Shown here: one piece after another, positions 1 through 8,558 of the stretch
Position numbering within the stretch: position 1 is the stretch's first letter
How the letters are laid out: every line of letters begins with the position of its first letter
Assembly: GCA_017433615.1 (NCBI GenBank)
Contig: JAFRGW010000050.1
Coordinates: 1-43,167 of the forward strand
DNA length: 43,167 bases
Direction of reading: 5' to 3'
Source: Eubacterium sp.
GTDB taxonomy: Bacteria > Bacillota > Clostridia > Lachnospirales > Lachnospiraceae
Translations under genes and position numbers: made by a program
The notes under the pieces: model-generated
Seen by the model: only the letters and a program-made list of their open reading frames with translations
The model's database searches: none
Told to the model about the DNA's origin: nothing

Positions 1-1941
1 AAAAAGACCGCTGTAAAAAAGGCTGTCAATACAAATAAAGCGCCGCATTTTGGCGAAATTGACGAGAATCTTTTCGGCACAGCGACGCAACCTGAGATTT
101 TCAAAAAAATCCGTGCTCATCCGGACAAAAAGGATGGAAAGAGCGGCGTTTGGTTCACGGTCTGGGCACCAAATGCAATGGCCATTCAGGTTGTCGGTGA
201 TTTCAACGGGTGGGACGGCAAGAATGACGTCATGGAAAAAGTTTCCGATATGGGCGTCTATGAGAAATTCGTCCCGGGCGCAAAGGTCGGCGACTACTAC
301 AAATATAAGATTTTTACGGCTGACGAGCGCATCCTGATGAAGGCGGATCCGTATGCATTCTGGGCAGAGAAACGTCCGGGAACGGCTTCCCGCATCGCAG
401 ACATTGACCACTATAAATGGCACGATGCCACATGGATGAAGAAGCGCAAAGAATTTGATCCGAAGAAGTCTGCGCTGGCAATTTATGAGGTCCATCCGGG
501 TTCCTGGATGAAACATCCGGCTTCCGACGAAAATCCGGAGGGATTCTACACCTACCGCCAGTTTGCGGACCGCGCAGTGGAATACATCAAGGACATGGGA
601 TACACCCACGTTGAGCTGATGGGCATGGCAGAGCATCCGCTGGATGCGTCCTGGGGCTATCAGGTCACCGGTTATTATGCACCGACTTCCCGCTATGGCA
701 CGCCGGAAGATTTCCAGTACATGATTGATACCTTCCACAAAAACGGAATCGGCGTCATCCTCGACTGGGTGCCGGCGCATTTCCCGAAAGACGCCATGGG
801 TCTGGCGGAGTTCGACGGCGATGCGGTTTATGAGCATGCAGATCCGCGTCAGGGCGAGCATCCGGACTGGGGCACCAAGATCTTCAATTACGGCCGCCCG
901 CAGGTCAAGAACTTCCTGATCGGAAACGCACTCTACTGGGTTGAGCATTACCATGTCGACGGTCTGCGCGTGGACGCGGTTGCATCGATGCTGTATCTGG
1001 ACTACGGCCGCAAGGACGGCGAGTGGATCGCAAATAAGGACGGCGGCAACGAGAACTACGAGGCGGTCGAGTTCTTTAAGCACATCAATACACTGGTCTG
1101 CGGCAAGAATCCGGGCGTCATGATGATCGCCGAGGAATCGACCGCATGGCCGAAGGTTACCGGTGATGTCGAGAAAGAAAACGGTCTTGGATTTACCTAC
1201 AAGTGGAACATGGGCTGGATGCATGACTTCCTGGAATACATGAAGCTGGATCCGCTGTTCCGCAAGGGCGCGCATAATCTGATGACTTTTGCGATGACCT
1301 ACGTTAACAGCGAGAACTATATTCTCGTGCTGTCGCACGACGAGGTCGTTCATCTGAAGTGCTCGATGATCGAGAAGATGCCGGGTTACGAGGATGACAA
1401 GTTTGAAAACCTGAAGGCGGGATATTCCTTCATGTTCGGCCATCCGGGCAAGAAGCTCCTGTTCATGGGCCAGGATATCGGCCAGCACAGAGAGTGGAGT
1501 GAAGAGCGGGAGATTGACTGGTATCTGCTCGAGGATAAGCGCAACGAGCACCTGCAGGCATATGTCCGCGACCTGCTGACCATGTATCGCAAATATCCGG
1601 CGCTGTATGCAAATGACGGCAGACCGGAAGGATTCCAGTGGATCAATGCCGATGACGCTGACCGCAGTATCTTCAGCTTCATCCGGTGGGCGCCGGACGG
1701 AAAGAACAACCTGATTTTCGTCATCAATTTCACACCGATGGCCCGTCCGGATTACTGTGTCGGCGTGCCGAAGGCAGGCAGATATGATCTGATTCTGGAC
1801 AGCAAAGAGGTGAAATACGGCGGTGAGCACCAGGCACCGAAGCGCTACAAAGCGTGGGAGGGCGAGTGCGATAAGCAGCCGTATCATGTGGCATATGATC
1901 TGCCGGCTTACGGCGTCGCAGTCTTTAAATTTTCTGTTTAA
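1..1941 (+). CDS. glgB: 1,4-alpha-glucan branching enzyme, 5' end outside window
   Basis: Transfers alpha-1,4-glucan segments to make alpha-1,6 branches during cytoplasmic glycogen synthesis. The reading frame is open from base 1, so the start lies upstream; 646 residues are visible. The visible N-terminus is Lys/Thr/Ala-rich (KKTAVKKAVN), then a CBM48-like domain (VWFTVWAPNA, VGDFNGWD) and a GH13 barrel. The catalytic residues are recognisable: nucleophile Asp in DGLRVDAVAS (codon 973-975), acid/base Glu in IAEESTAWP (codon 1132-1134) and the third Asp in LSHDEVVH (codon 1339-1341). A C-terminal beta domain completes the protein. It is followed by a strong terminator and is not co-transcribed with anything in the window. 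The family assignment is secure. The Lys-rich leader is less usual and may be longer than what is seen. Confidence 0.96.
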   Translation, partial: KKTAVKKAVNTNKAPHFGEIDENLFGTATQPEIFKKIRAHPDKKDGKSGVWFTVWAPNAMAIQVVGDFNGWDGKNDVMEKVSDMGVYEKFVPGAKVGDYYKYKIFTADERILMKADPYAFWAEKRPGTASRIADIDHYKWHDATWMKKRKEFDPKKSALAIYEVHPGSWMKHPASDENPEGFYTYRQFADRAVEYIKDMGYTHVELMGMAEHPLDASWGYQVTGYYAPTSRYGTPEDFQYMIDTFHKNGIGVILDWVPAHFPKDAMGLAEFDGDAVYEHADPRQGEHPDWGTKIFNYGRPQVKNFLIGNALYWVEHYHVDGLRVDAVASMLYLDYGRKDGEWIANKDGGNENYEAVEFFKHINTLVCGKNPGVMMIAEESTAWPKVTGDVEKENGLGFTYKWNMGWMHDFLEYMKLDPLFRKGAHNLMTFAMTYVNSENYILVLSHDEVVHLKCSMIEKMPGYEDDKFENLKAGYSFMFGHPGKKLLFMGQDIGQHREWSEEREIDWYLLEDKRNEHLQAYVRDLLTMYRKYPALYANDGRPEGFQWINADDADRSIFSFIRWAPDGKNNLIFVINFTPMARPDYCVGVPKAGRYDLILDSKEVKYGGEHQAPKRYKAWEGECDKQPYHVAYDLPAYGVAVFKFSV

Positions 1942-1960
1942 TATCTGCTGTTAAGTTAAG

Positions 1961-1988
1961 TAAATCGCGATCTCTGACCGCGCGCGAA
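1961..1988 (-). repeat. Dispersed repeat, copy 1 (reverse orientation)
   Basis: Read on the minus strand this gives a CG-rich stretch followed by AGATCGCGATT. It matches the copy at 24145-24188 almost base for base over about 25 positions, and more weakly the copies at 15445-15486 and 29043-29057. It sits between the glgB stop codon and its terminator. Confidence 0.6.
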
Positions 1989-1994
1989 ATGAAC

Positions 1995-2034
1995 GGCAGC
2001 TCTTATTTCATAGTGAATAAGAGCTGCCGCTTTT
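1995..2034 (+). terminator. Rho-independent terminator after glgB
   Basis: A perfect 13-bp stem (GGCAGCTCTTATT at 1995-2007 with its complement at 2016-2028) has an 8-base loop and is followed by GCTTTT. It lies 54 bp past the glgB stop. It could also serve the convergent regulator gene at 2090, although the minus-strand side lacks a clean T-run. Confidence 0.85.
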
Positions 2035-2089
2035 GATATTTCAGGGTGAGAGACTGCCGATTATATAGAAGTGGACAGAATAACTGATC

Positions 2090-4381
2090 TCAATACCGGC
2101 TCCGTTTGGGCATTCCGTACATTGTAAAGACACGGACGGCTTCTTCCTGCGTATCTTCGAGTGCTTCCTGTGCAGAGATCCCTTCTGCTGCCATTTTGCG
2201 CAGCGGCATGCAGATCAGCTGTTCAAATTGATTCGGCGGAATTACCAGACGGTTCAGCAAAAGTGGCGGCGTCCGGTCCTGTGAAAACTGAATGCTTTTC
2301 TCGGTATAGTAAAGCCAGGGATACAGCCGCTGCAGCTCGTAATTGTGGAATGCCGTTGTAAGCTGCGGCGATCCACTGAAGATGGTGAACAGATATTTCG
2401 TATTCTGATCACAGATCCATTCCAGAAAGTCAAATGCTTCCTGCCGTGCTTCTGAAAACGGATTCAGTCCGAGACAGTAGCCTGCTGAGACCGTCTTCCG
2501 GCCCGGAATATGATAGTAGCCGATCTTTCTCTGAAACTCATGTTTTTCACTTCTGATAATCTGCGGTGTATATTCTGAAAATGCAATCAGCATTGCCGCT
2601 TTTCCATCCAGAAAATCCGTAACAGTCCGGTCGAGAGAAGAATCCAGTGAGATGTCATCCGTATACTGAAGCGTTTCATACAGCAGCTGGTAGGCATTCA
2701 GATTCGCATTTGACTGAAATGTGGGGCGGCTGTATGTATCCCAGAGTTTCCCGTTCAGTGCCCATAATCGCGGGAGTATTTCACAGCTCATGACTTCATC
2801 GGTGTCTCCTGCAAAAGTCGTGCCGTACGGTGTCGGAGAGGCGGCGTTATATTTTCTGGTAAAAAACCGCGCAATATGATTGAATTCCGTCCACGTCCGG
2901 GGCGGACGGAGCGGGAGATTATGCAGCCGCCGGTATGTTTCGGCGAGCGCGGGATCTTCAAACAGATCCTGCCGGTAGAAGAGCATCTGACTGCCGCCGG
3001 TACAGGGGATGCCATAGGTCCGGCGGTTTACAATGTAATTGCGCCGCAGTTCCGGAACATGGTTTGACAGGTCGATCTGCTTCTCATCCAGAAATTCCGT
3101 TAACTCTGCGAGATAATGGTTCTGGACCATATAGTTTACCCAGTGATTGTCATACATCATCAGGTCATATGGCGGGATTTTGTCATCATACATGTCACGG
3201 ATCACACCGAGCGCCTGATTCTGCGGGATCACTTCGTAATCCACCTGAATCCCGGACGCCTGTTCAAAATGTGGCAGCATCAGTTTCAGGGCATATTCAG
3301 AAGCGTCCTGAATCATCATGATTTTTAAATGCTTCCGGCCGGGGCCGGATTGTTTTGCGCCAGGTTGTGATAATGCTGCCGGCGGAACCGCATCTGCGTC
3401 AAACTGATCCTCTTCCAGCTCTATAAAAACAGGATCTGAAAAAGAGGGAGACTCGATCAGATCAAACATCCGCTCAGCAGAAACTTCGGCGAGGCGTGAC
3501 GCAGAGCGTGAGACAATCAGCGTATCTGCAGTTGTAAAGGAATGATCCCATCCTTCTTCCCCGATTTCAATCACCAGAATATCCTGAAAAGGTTGTAATC
3601 CGTTGTACTTTACAGCAAATGTAATCCCTTCTGCAATTTCATGACTGGTGCCGATGATTACCTGCGGCCGGTGGTTATAAAGAAATTCCATACAGGATTC
3701 CATGGCGCTTTCCTTGATCATGTCCACCGGTGTAACCGCATCTTCTGCGACAGGAAAGCCTGCCTGCGCAAATGCTTCCCGGAATCCATGTGCGTGGTCT
3801 GCCTCGGAAGAATACTTCAGCAGACCGCAGAATAATACAATATCCCGGTAACCTTTCTGCAGCAGATGTGATGTGACTTCGTATAATGTTTTGTAATTGT
3901 TGAAGCCGGTAAAATTAACCGTCACATTCGGAATGCGCCGTTCGACAAAGAGGATTGGGATCTGATAAGAGGAGGTGCCTTTCCAGAAATCAGATTCATT
4001 TTCGGACTGGCATGTCGTCAGGATGATTCCGTCAACGCCCTGGGACAGCATCCGGCTGATCATCTGCTGTTCTGTACTGATGATATTGTCGGTAAAAGCA
4101 ACCTGGATGCCATAGCCTTTCTGCTGTATGGAAGAAGAGAATGTATTAAACAAATCGGTGTGAAACTGGCTTTTGATATCGGTCAGAATCACGCCGATTG
4201 TTTTTGATGTTTTCCGCTTCAGGTCCCGCGCGCTGGCATTCGGGATATAGTTGAGTTCGCGCACAGCTTCCAGAACGCGTTCCCGTTTTTCAGCACTGAC
4301 AGCTTTTGTCTGGTTTAAAACATTGGATACAGTTGCGGGTGAAACGCCTGCATGCAGCGCAACGTCTTTGATAGAAGCCAT
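2090..4381 (-). CDS. LacI-family regulator fused to a solute-binding-protein-like domain
   Basis: A 763-residue cytoplasmic transcription factor, more than twice the usual LacI length. Residues 1-60 are a LacI helix-turn-helix and hinge (IKDVALHAGVSPATVSNVLN; NASARDLKRK). Residues 61-325 form the usual periplasmic-binding-protein-like sugar core (TIGVILTDIKSQF, GVDGIILTT). A Pro/Gly-rich linker (about 327-350) leads to residues 351-763, which resemble a family 1 (MalE-like) extracellular solute-binding protein (YDLMMYDNHWVNYM, TYGIPCTGGSQMLFYRQDLF, PRTWTEF) but have no signal peptide. The ribosome-binding site is AGAAAGGAAA before the ATG. It is divergent from the sugar-binding lipoprotein at 4666, and a LacI-type dyad lies between them, so it probably regulates that gene and itself. 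The ligand is unknown; two binding domains suggest it reads two sugars. Confidence 0.9.
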   Translation of the reverse strand: MASIKDVALHAGVSPATVSNVLNQTKAVSAEKRERVLEAVRELNYIPNASARDLKRKTSKTIGVILTDIKSQFHTDLFNTFSSSIQQKGYGIQVAFTDNIISTEQQMISRMLSQGVDGIILTTCQSENESDFWKGTSSYQIPILFVERRIPNVTVNFTGFNNYKTLYEVTSHLLQKGYRDIVLFCGLLKYSSEADHAHGFREAFAQAGFPVAEDAVTPVDMIKESAMESCMEFLYNHRPQVIIGTSHEIAEGITFAVKYNGLQPFQDILVIEIGEEGWDHSFTTADTLIVSRSASRLAEVSAERMFDLIESPSFSDPVFIELEEDQFDADAVPPAALSQPGAKQSGPGRKHLKIMMIQDASEYALKLMLPHFEQASGIQVDYEVIPQNQALGVIRDMYDDKIPPYDLMMYDNHWVNYMVQNHYLAELTEFLDEKQIDLSNHVPELRRNYIVNRRTYGIPCTGGSQMLFYRQDLFEDPALAETYRRLHNLPLRPPRTWTEFNHIARFFTRKYNAASPTPYGTTFAGDTDEVMSCEILPRLWALNGKLWDTYSRPTFQSNANLNAYQLLYETLQYTDDISLDSSLDRTVTDFLDGKAAMLIAFSEYTPQIIRSEKHEFQRKIGYYHIPGRKTVSAGYCLGLNPFSEARQEAFDFLEWICDQNTKYLFTIFSGSPQLTTAFHNYELQRLYPWLYYTEKSIQFSQDRTPPLLLNRLVIPPNQFEQLICMPLRKMAAEGISAQEALEDTQEEAVRVFTMYGMPKRSRY

Positions 4382-4519
4382 AGCATTTCCTTTCTGAAAT
4401 CAGTGTGAATGGGAAACAACTTTCAGCAGACTTATTTCCGGAAAGCATTCCCGCAGATGATTATATAAATCTATTATACAGGCTGCCGGAATGGCTGTAA
4501 ACACAATTGGTAAACGAAT

Positions 4520-4535
4520 GGTAAAACGATTTACC
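4520..4535. promoter_or_regulatory. Putative LacI-type operator
   Basis: GGTAAAACGATTTACC is a near-perfect dyad with the central CG typical of LacI-family operators. A partial copy (GGTAAACGAATGG) overlaps just upstream at 4509-4521. It lies between the divergent regulator (start 4381) and the binding-protein gene (start 4666), upstream of the likely promoter of the latter. Confidence 0.6.
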
Positions 4536-4554
4536 TTTTAATCCGGGATTTTTG

Positions 4555-4582
4555 TTTTTTTCGTAAATATGTGTGATATAGT
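4555..4582 (+). promoter_or_regulatory. Probable promoter of the sugar-binding lipoprotein gene
   Basis: A -10-like TATAGT (4577-4582) lies 16 bp after a weak T-rich -35 (4555-4560). This leaves an 83-base leader before the ATG at 4666. The -35 is poor, as expected for a regulated promoter next to an operator. Confidence 0.4.
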
Positions 4583-4665
4583 ACGAGCATAGACGAAAGC
4601 AACTGGTCGAACGAACAAAGGAAAACAACAAAGGAAAAGGGAACATTCTGAAAGGAGAAAGACAC

Positions 4666-5835
4666 ATGAAGAAGAGAATTCTGGGACTGGTACTTTGCGG
4701 TATTATGACAGCATCCCTGTTCGGATGCGGCGGCGCAGCTGACAGCGCTTCTTCCGCAGCATCCTCTGCAGCAGCATCATCCGCAGCAGTTTCTGAGGCA
4801 GCATCTGAAGCAGAAGCGGCATCCTCTGCAGCATCTGAGGCAGAGAGCACCGCAGCTTCCAGTGAAGACACAGCTGCAGCATCTGAGGCTTCCGCAGACG
4901 CATCCGCTGATGCCGGCGAGATGAAGGACTGGGAGCAGAAATATGTTGATGACGGATATATTCCAACAGGTGACGGCAAGTATACCTTCGCATTCATCGC
5001 GCAGGACTTCAAGGACACCTTCTCACAGGCAGTTACATCCGGTATTGAGGACTATGTAAAACAGGCATATCCGAATGTTGAGCTTCTCATCGGCGACGGG
5101 GAACAGGATGTCAACAGACAGGTACAGCTCGCAGAAAACTTTATTACACAGGGCGTTGATGTTCTGATGCTGTCATCTTCCGACTCAGACGGTTGCGTCG
5201 TAATCTGTGAGACAGCACGTCAGAACAATGTTCCGCTCGTCGTTGTTAACTCCGACGTTGCATGCCCGGAGGTTGACCACTTCTTTGCAGGATCCGACCA
5301 CTACTATTCCGGTCAGCTGCAGGCTGAATATCTGATTGACAACGTAGACGACAGCGAGACCCTGAACCTCTGCTACCTCGGCGGAACAAACGGATTTACA
5401 CACGCAAAACTGCGCCGTGAGGGCGTCTTCGAGACACTTGACAAAGCAGGATTTAACTACAATCTGCTCTCCGATCAGGAAGGAAAGTATCTCCGCGATA
5501 AGGCAATGGAAATCACAGAGGACTGGATCATTCAGTTTGGTGAGGACATTGATATCATCGTCGCTGCAAACGATGAGATGGCTATGGGCGCAATGCAGTC
5601 CCTGCAGGCAGCAGGCATCAACGATGTCATCATCTGCGGTATTGATGCAAACCAGGATGCACGTGAGGCTGTTAAGGACGGATCTCTTGCAATGACCGTA
5701 TTCCAGGATGCAGCCAGCCAGGGCAAATGGGGCGCGATCGAAGCATACACAGTCGCTGAAACCGGCAGAGCACCGGAATATCTCGATGTTCCGTACCTCC
5801 CGGTTTCTGCTGCAAACATCGACGAGTATCTTTGA
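4666..5835 (+). CDS. Sugar ABC transporter substrate-binding lipoprotein (RbsB-like)
   Basis: A 389-residue lipoprotein that should bind a sugar or polyol outside the membrane. A signal peptide ends in lipobox SLFGC (Cys21), followed by an Ala/Ser/Glu low-complexity linker to about residue 85. The rest is a type 1 periplasmic binding domain (YTFAFIAQDFKDTFSQAV, QGVDVLMLSSSDSDG, VPLVVVNSDV, IDIIVAANDEMAMGAM, VIICGIDANQDA), as in ribose or inositol binding proteins. The ribosome-binding site is AAAGGAG. No permease or ATPase gene lies beside it, and a terminator at 5886-5925 closes the transcript, so it is an orphan binding protein. Next to the LacI fusion and a dehydrogenase plus IolE-like pair, an inositol-like or unusual sugar substrate is plausible but not shown. 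Confidence 0.88.
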   Translation: MKKRILGLVLCGIMTASLFGCGGAADSASSAASSAAASSAAVSEAASEAEAASSAASEAESTAASSEDTAAASEASADASADAGEMKDWEQKYVDDGYIPTGDGKYTFAFIAQDFKDTFSQAVTSGIEDYVKQAYPNVELLIGDGEQDVNRQVQLAENFITQGVDVLMLSSSDSDGCVVICETARQNNVPLVVVNSDVACPEVDHFFAGSDHYYSGQLQAEYLIDNVDDSETLNLCYLGGTNGFTHAKLRREGVFETLDKAGFNYNLLSDQEGKYLRDKAMEITEDWIIQFGEDIDIIVAANDEMAMGAMQSLQAAGINDVIICGIDANQDAREAVKDGSLAMTVFQDAASQGKWGAIEAYTVAETGRAPEYLDVPYLPVSAANIDEYL

Positions 5836-5885
5836 TCAATAATAGAGCAGGGAATCCTGAAGGGTGACCAGTGATTCCTGAGCAG

Positions 5886-5925
5886 AAAAAAATCCCGCGG
5901 TGGTAAGACCACGGCGGGATTTTTG
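5886..5925 (+). terminator. Rho-independent terminator after the binding-protein gene
   Basis: The outer stem is AAAAATCCCGC with GCGGGATTTTT, the inner stem is GTGGT with ACCAC (5900-5904 and 5908-5912), and there is one G-G bulge. The T-run lies in the 3' arm. It separates the high-copy binding protein from the enzyme genes downstream and may allow partial read-through. Confidence 0.88.
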
Positions 5926-5969
5926 CAGGACAATAAAGATTTTTCAATCGTAGAAAGGAAGCAAACATC

Positions 5970-7145
5970 ATGATTAACGGATCAAAAGTACTGGATCATT
6001 CAATTCGCTGGGCAATGGTAGGCGGCGGCCTCGGCAGCCAGATCGGTTATATTCACCGTTCTTCTGCACAGAGAGACAATAACTTTAAGCTGGTCGCAGG
6101 CGCATTTGATATCAATCCGGAGCGCGGCATCGCATTCGGAAAAGACCTCGGCGTTGAACCGGATCGCTGCTATCCGGATTATCAGACCATGTTTGCTGAG
6201 GAAGCGAAACGCGAGGACGGTATCGAGGCAGTATCCATTGCAACACCGAACGGCACACATTACACCATCTGCAAAGCTGCGCTCGAAGCAGGTCTGCATG
6301 TTGTCTGTGAGAAACCGGTCTGCTTCACAACAGAAGAGGCAGAAGAGCTGGTTGCACTGGCAAAAGAGAAAAATCGTGTTGTCGGTGTTACCTATGGTTA
6401 TTCCGGCCATCAGATGATCCAGCAGGCACGCCAGATGATCAAAAACGGTGATCTCGGCGATATCCGTGTCATTAACATGAGCTTTGCATTTGGCGCATAC
6501 AATACAAAGATCGAAGAAGTCAATGCAGCTGCAAAATGGCGTTTTGATCCGGCAAAGGCAGGCATTTCTTTCGCGATGGCAGATGTCGGAACCCATCCGC
6601 TGTATCTGATCGAGGCAATGATTCCGGATCTGAAGATCAAAAACCTGATGTGCACAAAGCAGGCATTTGTAGAAGGACGCCAGCTGGAAGACAATGCATT
6701 TACGATTATGAACCTTGAGGGCGGTGCGAACGTACAGGAAGGCGCACAGGTATACTGCTGGTCCAGTTCCATTAACTGCGGCGCACGTCATTATCATAAG
6801 TTCCGTATCGTCGGTTCCAAAGCTTCTCTGGAATGGGATGACGAGCGTCCGAACCAGATGAGCTATGAAGTAGAGGGCGAGCCGGTCCGCACACTGGAGC
6901 GCGGCGCAGGCTACCTGTATCCGGAAGCACGTGTGGAAGACCGCATCGGCGGCGGACATGCTGAGGGACTGTTTGAGGCATGGAGCAACCTGTACCGCAG
7001 ATTCGCTGTTGCTATGGCAAACGCTGATTCCGGCGAATATGGTGATTTCTGGTATCCGGATGTAAACGCCGGCGCACAGGGTATCAAGTGGCTCGAGAAA
7101 TGCGTTGAATCCGCAGACAAGGGAAGTATCTGGGTAGATTTCTAA
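5970..7145 (+). CDS. Gfo/Idh/MocA-family NAD(P)-dependent oxidoreductase
   Basis: A 391-residue cytoplasmic dehydrogenase of the family that oxidises sugars, inositols and related polyols. The Rossmann motif GGGLGSQIG is at residues 18-26, the signature CEKP with catalytic Lys115 at 113-116, and the third motif (ADVGTHPLYLIE) supplies Asp205 and His209. The ribosome-binding site is AAAGGAAG, 10 bases before the ATG. It follows the sugar-binding protein after a terminator and precedes an IolE-like TIM-barrel gene. Dehydrogenase plus isomerase/dehydratase pairs of this kind act in sequence on a cyclitol or keto-sugar. The substrate cannot be read from sequence. Confidence 0.93.
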   Translation: MINGSKVLDHSIRWAMVGGGLGSQIGYIHRSSAQRDNNFKLVAGAFDINPERGIAFGKDLGVEPDRCYPDYQTMFAEEAKREDGIEAVSIATPNGTHYTICKAALEAGLHVVCEKPVCFTTEEAEELVALAKEKNRVVGVTYGYSGHQMIQQARQMIKNGDLGDIRVINMSFAFGAYNTKIEEVNAAAKWRFDPAKAGISFAMADVGTHPLYLIEAMIPDLKIKNLMCTKQAFVEGRQLEDNAFTIMNLEGGANVQEGAQVYCWSSSINCGARHYHKFRIVGSKASLEWDDERPNQMSYEVEGEPVRTLERGAGYLYPEARVEDRIGGGHAEGLFEAWSNLYRRFAVAMANADSGEYGDFWYPDVNAGAQGIKWLEKCVESADKGSIWVDF

Positions 7146-7183
7146 TCTATTCGGGAGTACAATAATAACAGGTATATCAGGAG

Positions 7184-7253
7184 AAGATCAGCAATTTCAT
7201 AAGCAGGTACTTTGAGACGGCCGGTTGAAAGGTTGCGGTGAATTGCTGATCTT
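7184..7253 (+). repeat. 13-bp inverted repeat in the intergenic leader
   Basis: AAGATCAGCAATT (7184-7196) is the exact reverse complement of 7241-7253, separated by 44 bases. It lies between the oxidoreductase stop and the TIM-barrel start, so the two arms can pair in the shared mRNA. No T-run follows, so it is more likely a stability or processing element than a terminator. Confidence 0.55.
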
Positions 7254-7278
7254 ATTGAAAAACGAGGAGGACAAACAA

Positions 7279-8214
7279 ATGCCGATGCAAATTTGCGGTG
7301 CTCCGGCAAGTTGGGGCGTAGATGACCCGAAAAACCCGTATCTTCCGCCGTGGCAGAAGGTTCTTTCCGAGGCACATCAGGCAGGTTATACTGCGATCGA
7401 ACTGGGACCGTACGGATATCTCCCATATGATGATGTGGATCTCATCAAAGAAGAACTGGAAAAGAATGATCTGGCAATTGTTGTCGGAACCATTTTCCAC
7501 GATCTTGTTGACCCGGCGAATCAGCCGTCCGTTCTGGAAGCAGTTGATAATATCTGTAAACTGATCACAGATCCGAGACTTCCGAAACTGCCGGTTCTGG
7601 AGGGACAGAAGTTCCCGACACCGTATCTGACTGTCATGGACTGGGGGCATGATGAACGTGATTACAATGCAGGTCATCCGGACCGCGCACCGCGCATGAA
7701 TGACGAGGAGTGGAAGCAGTTTATCGGACATGTCCGTGCTGTCTGCGACCGCGCGAACAGCTACGGTGTCCGCCCGCTGATCCATCCGCATTCCGGAACA
7801 TACATCGAGTATGCAGACGAGATCGAGCGTTTCGTACAGGATGTTCCGTATGATGTGGCAGGCCTTGTTCTGGATACCGGCCACCTGTACTACGGCGGTA
7901 TGGATCCGGTGACGTATCTGAAGAAATATGCAGATGTTCTGGACTACGTCCACTTTAAGGATGTCGACCAGAAAGTCTACGAACAGGTACTCGGCGAGCA
8001 CATCCGTTTCTTCGAAGGATGCGGCAAGGGAACCATGTGCCCGGTCGGTACCGGCGCGCTGGACTATCCGGCGATCAAGGAAGCGCTCGAGGAGATCGGC
8101 TACAGCGGCTACATCACCATCGAGCAGGAACGTGATCCGAGAAACCAGGAGACGTCGCTTCGGGATGTGAAGGCAAGCGTAGATTACCTCAAGAGTGTGG
8201 GGTATCAGATTTAA
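7279..8214 (+). CDS. Sugar phosphate isomerase/epimerase-like TIM-barrel protein (IolE-like)
   Basis: A 311-residue xylose-isomerase-like TIM-barrel enzyme, closest in look to inosose dehydratase IolE and sugar-phosphate epimerases. The N-terminus CGAPASWGVDDP matches the strand 1 pattern of IolE-like proteins. Likely metal-site strands are LIHPHSGTYIEY, LVLDTGHLYYGG, YVHFKDVD and ITIEQERD. The start chosen is the ATG at 7279 because GAGGAGG lies 8 bases upstream; a TTG at 7225 extends the frame but has no ribosome-binding site and would fall inside an inverted repeat. It probably works with the preceding Gfo/Idh/MocA enzyme on the same sugar or cyclitol. Dehydratase versus isomerase activity cannot be decided here. 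Confidence 0.87.
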   Translation: MPMQICGAPASWGVDDPKNPYLPPWQKVLSEAHQAGYTAIELGPYGYLPYDDVDLIKEELEKNDLAIVVGTIFHDLVDPANQPSVLEAVDNICKLITDPRLPKLPVLEGQKFPTPYLTVMDWGHDERDYNAGHPDRAPRMNDEEWKQFIGHVRAVCDRANSYGVRPLIHPHSGTYIEYADEIERFVQDVPYDVAGLVLDTGHLYYGGMDPVTYLKKYADVLDYVHFKDVDQKVYEQVLGEHIRFFEGCGKGTMCPVGTGALDYPAIKEALEEIGYSGYITIEQERDPRNQETSLRDVKASVDYLKSVGYQI

Positions 8215-8221
8215 ATGTGAC

Positions 8222-8285
8222 GGGGCTGTGTGTTGTCTGTCTACTCAGGTAGAATTCGTATCCAGACAACACACAGCCCCTTTTT
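8222..8285 (+). terminator. Terminator hairpin formed by repeat sequence
   Basis: An 18-bp perfect stem (8222-8239 with 8263-8280, beginning GGGGCTGTGTG) is followed by TTTTT. It starts 8 bases after the TIM-barrel stop codon. Its 3' arm is the first unit of the tandem repeat at 8253-8455, so the repeat appears to supply the terminator. Confidence 0.75.
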
Positions 8286-8455
8286 GTAGAGGGGAGAGGA
8301 GGAATTCGCAGAGGAGACAATATACCATCCCCTTTTGTAGAGGGGAGAGGGTGGAATTCGTATTCGGACAACACACAGCCCCTTTTTGTAGGGGGACGGA
8401 GGTGGAATTCGCAGAGGAGACAATATACTATCCCGGCATTCAGCAGAAAACGTAA
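8253..8455 (+). repeat. Tandem A-B-A'-B' repeat, about 51 bp per module
   Basis: Modules begin with AATTCG at 8253, 8303, 8355 and 8406 (spacing 50, 52, 51). A modules read GACAACACACAGCCCC then TTTTTGTAG; B modules read GCAGAGGAGACAATATAC then ATCC. A and A', and B and B', differ at only a few positions, so a roughly 102-bp pair was duplicated. The frames through it give low-complexity peptides and no gene. The rest of 8456-8558 holds short degenerate GTTGTA repeats and nothing else recognisable. Confidence 0.75.
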
Positions 8456-8558
8456 ATACAGCTTGCCATGAACTGTAAAAAGTTGTATAGAGTTGTATAA
8501 GGAATAAAAAGTTGTAAAAGGTTGTATGTTCTCCTAAATGGATGGAAGGATCACTGCG

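Noticed and set aside
4461-5018. Minus-strand frame opposite the binding-protein N-terminus
   Set aside because: Its Ala/Ser content is the complement of the GCA/TCC-rich lipoprotein linker; there is no start signal.
6000-6959. Long open frame (319 codons) opposite the Gfo/Idh/MocA gene
   Set aside because: It is an antisense shadow of a conserved dehydrogenase; its composition is Cys/His/Leu-rich and matches no family.
8195-8455. Open frame through the tandem repeats
   Set aside because: It translates repeat units only (RQHTAPFCRGE and similar) and overlaps a terminator hairpin.
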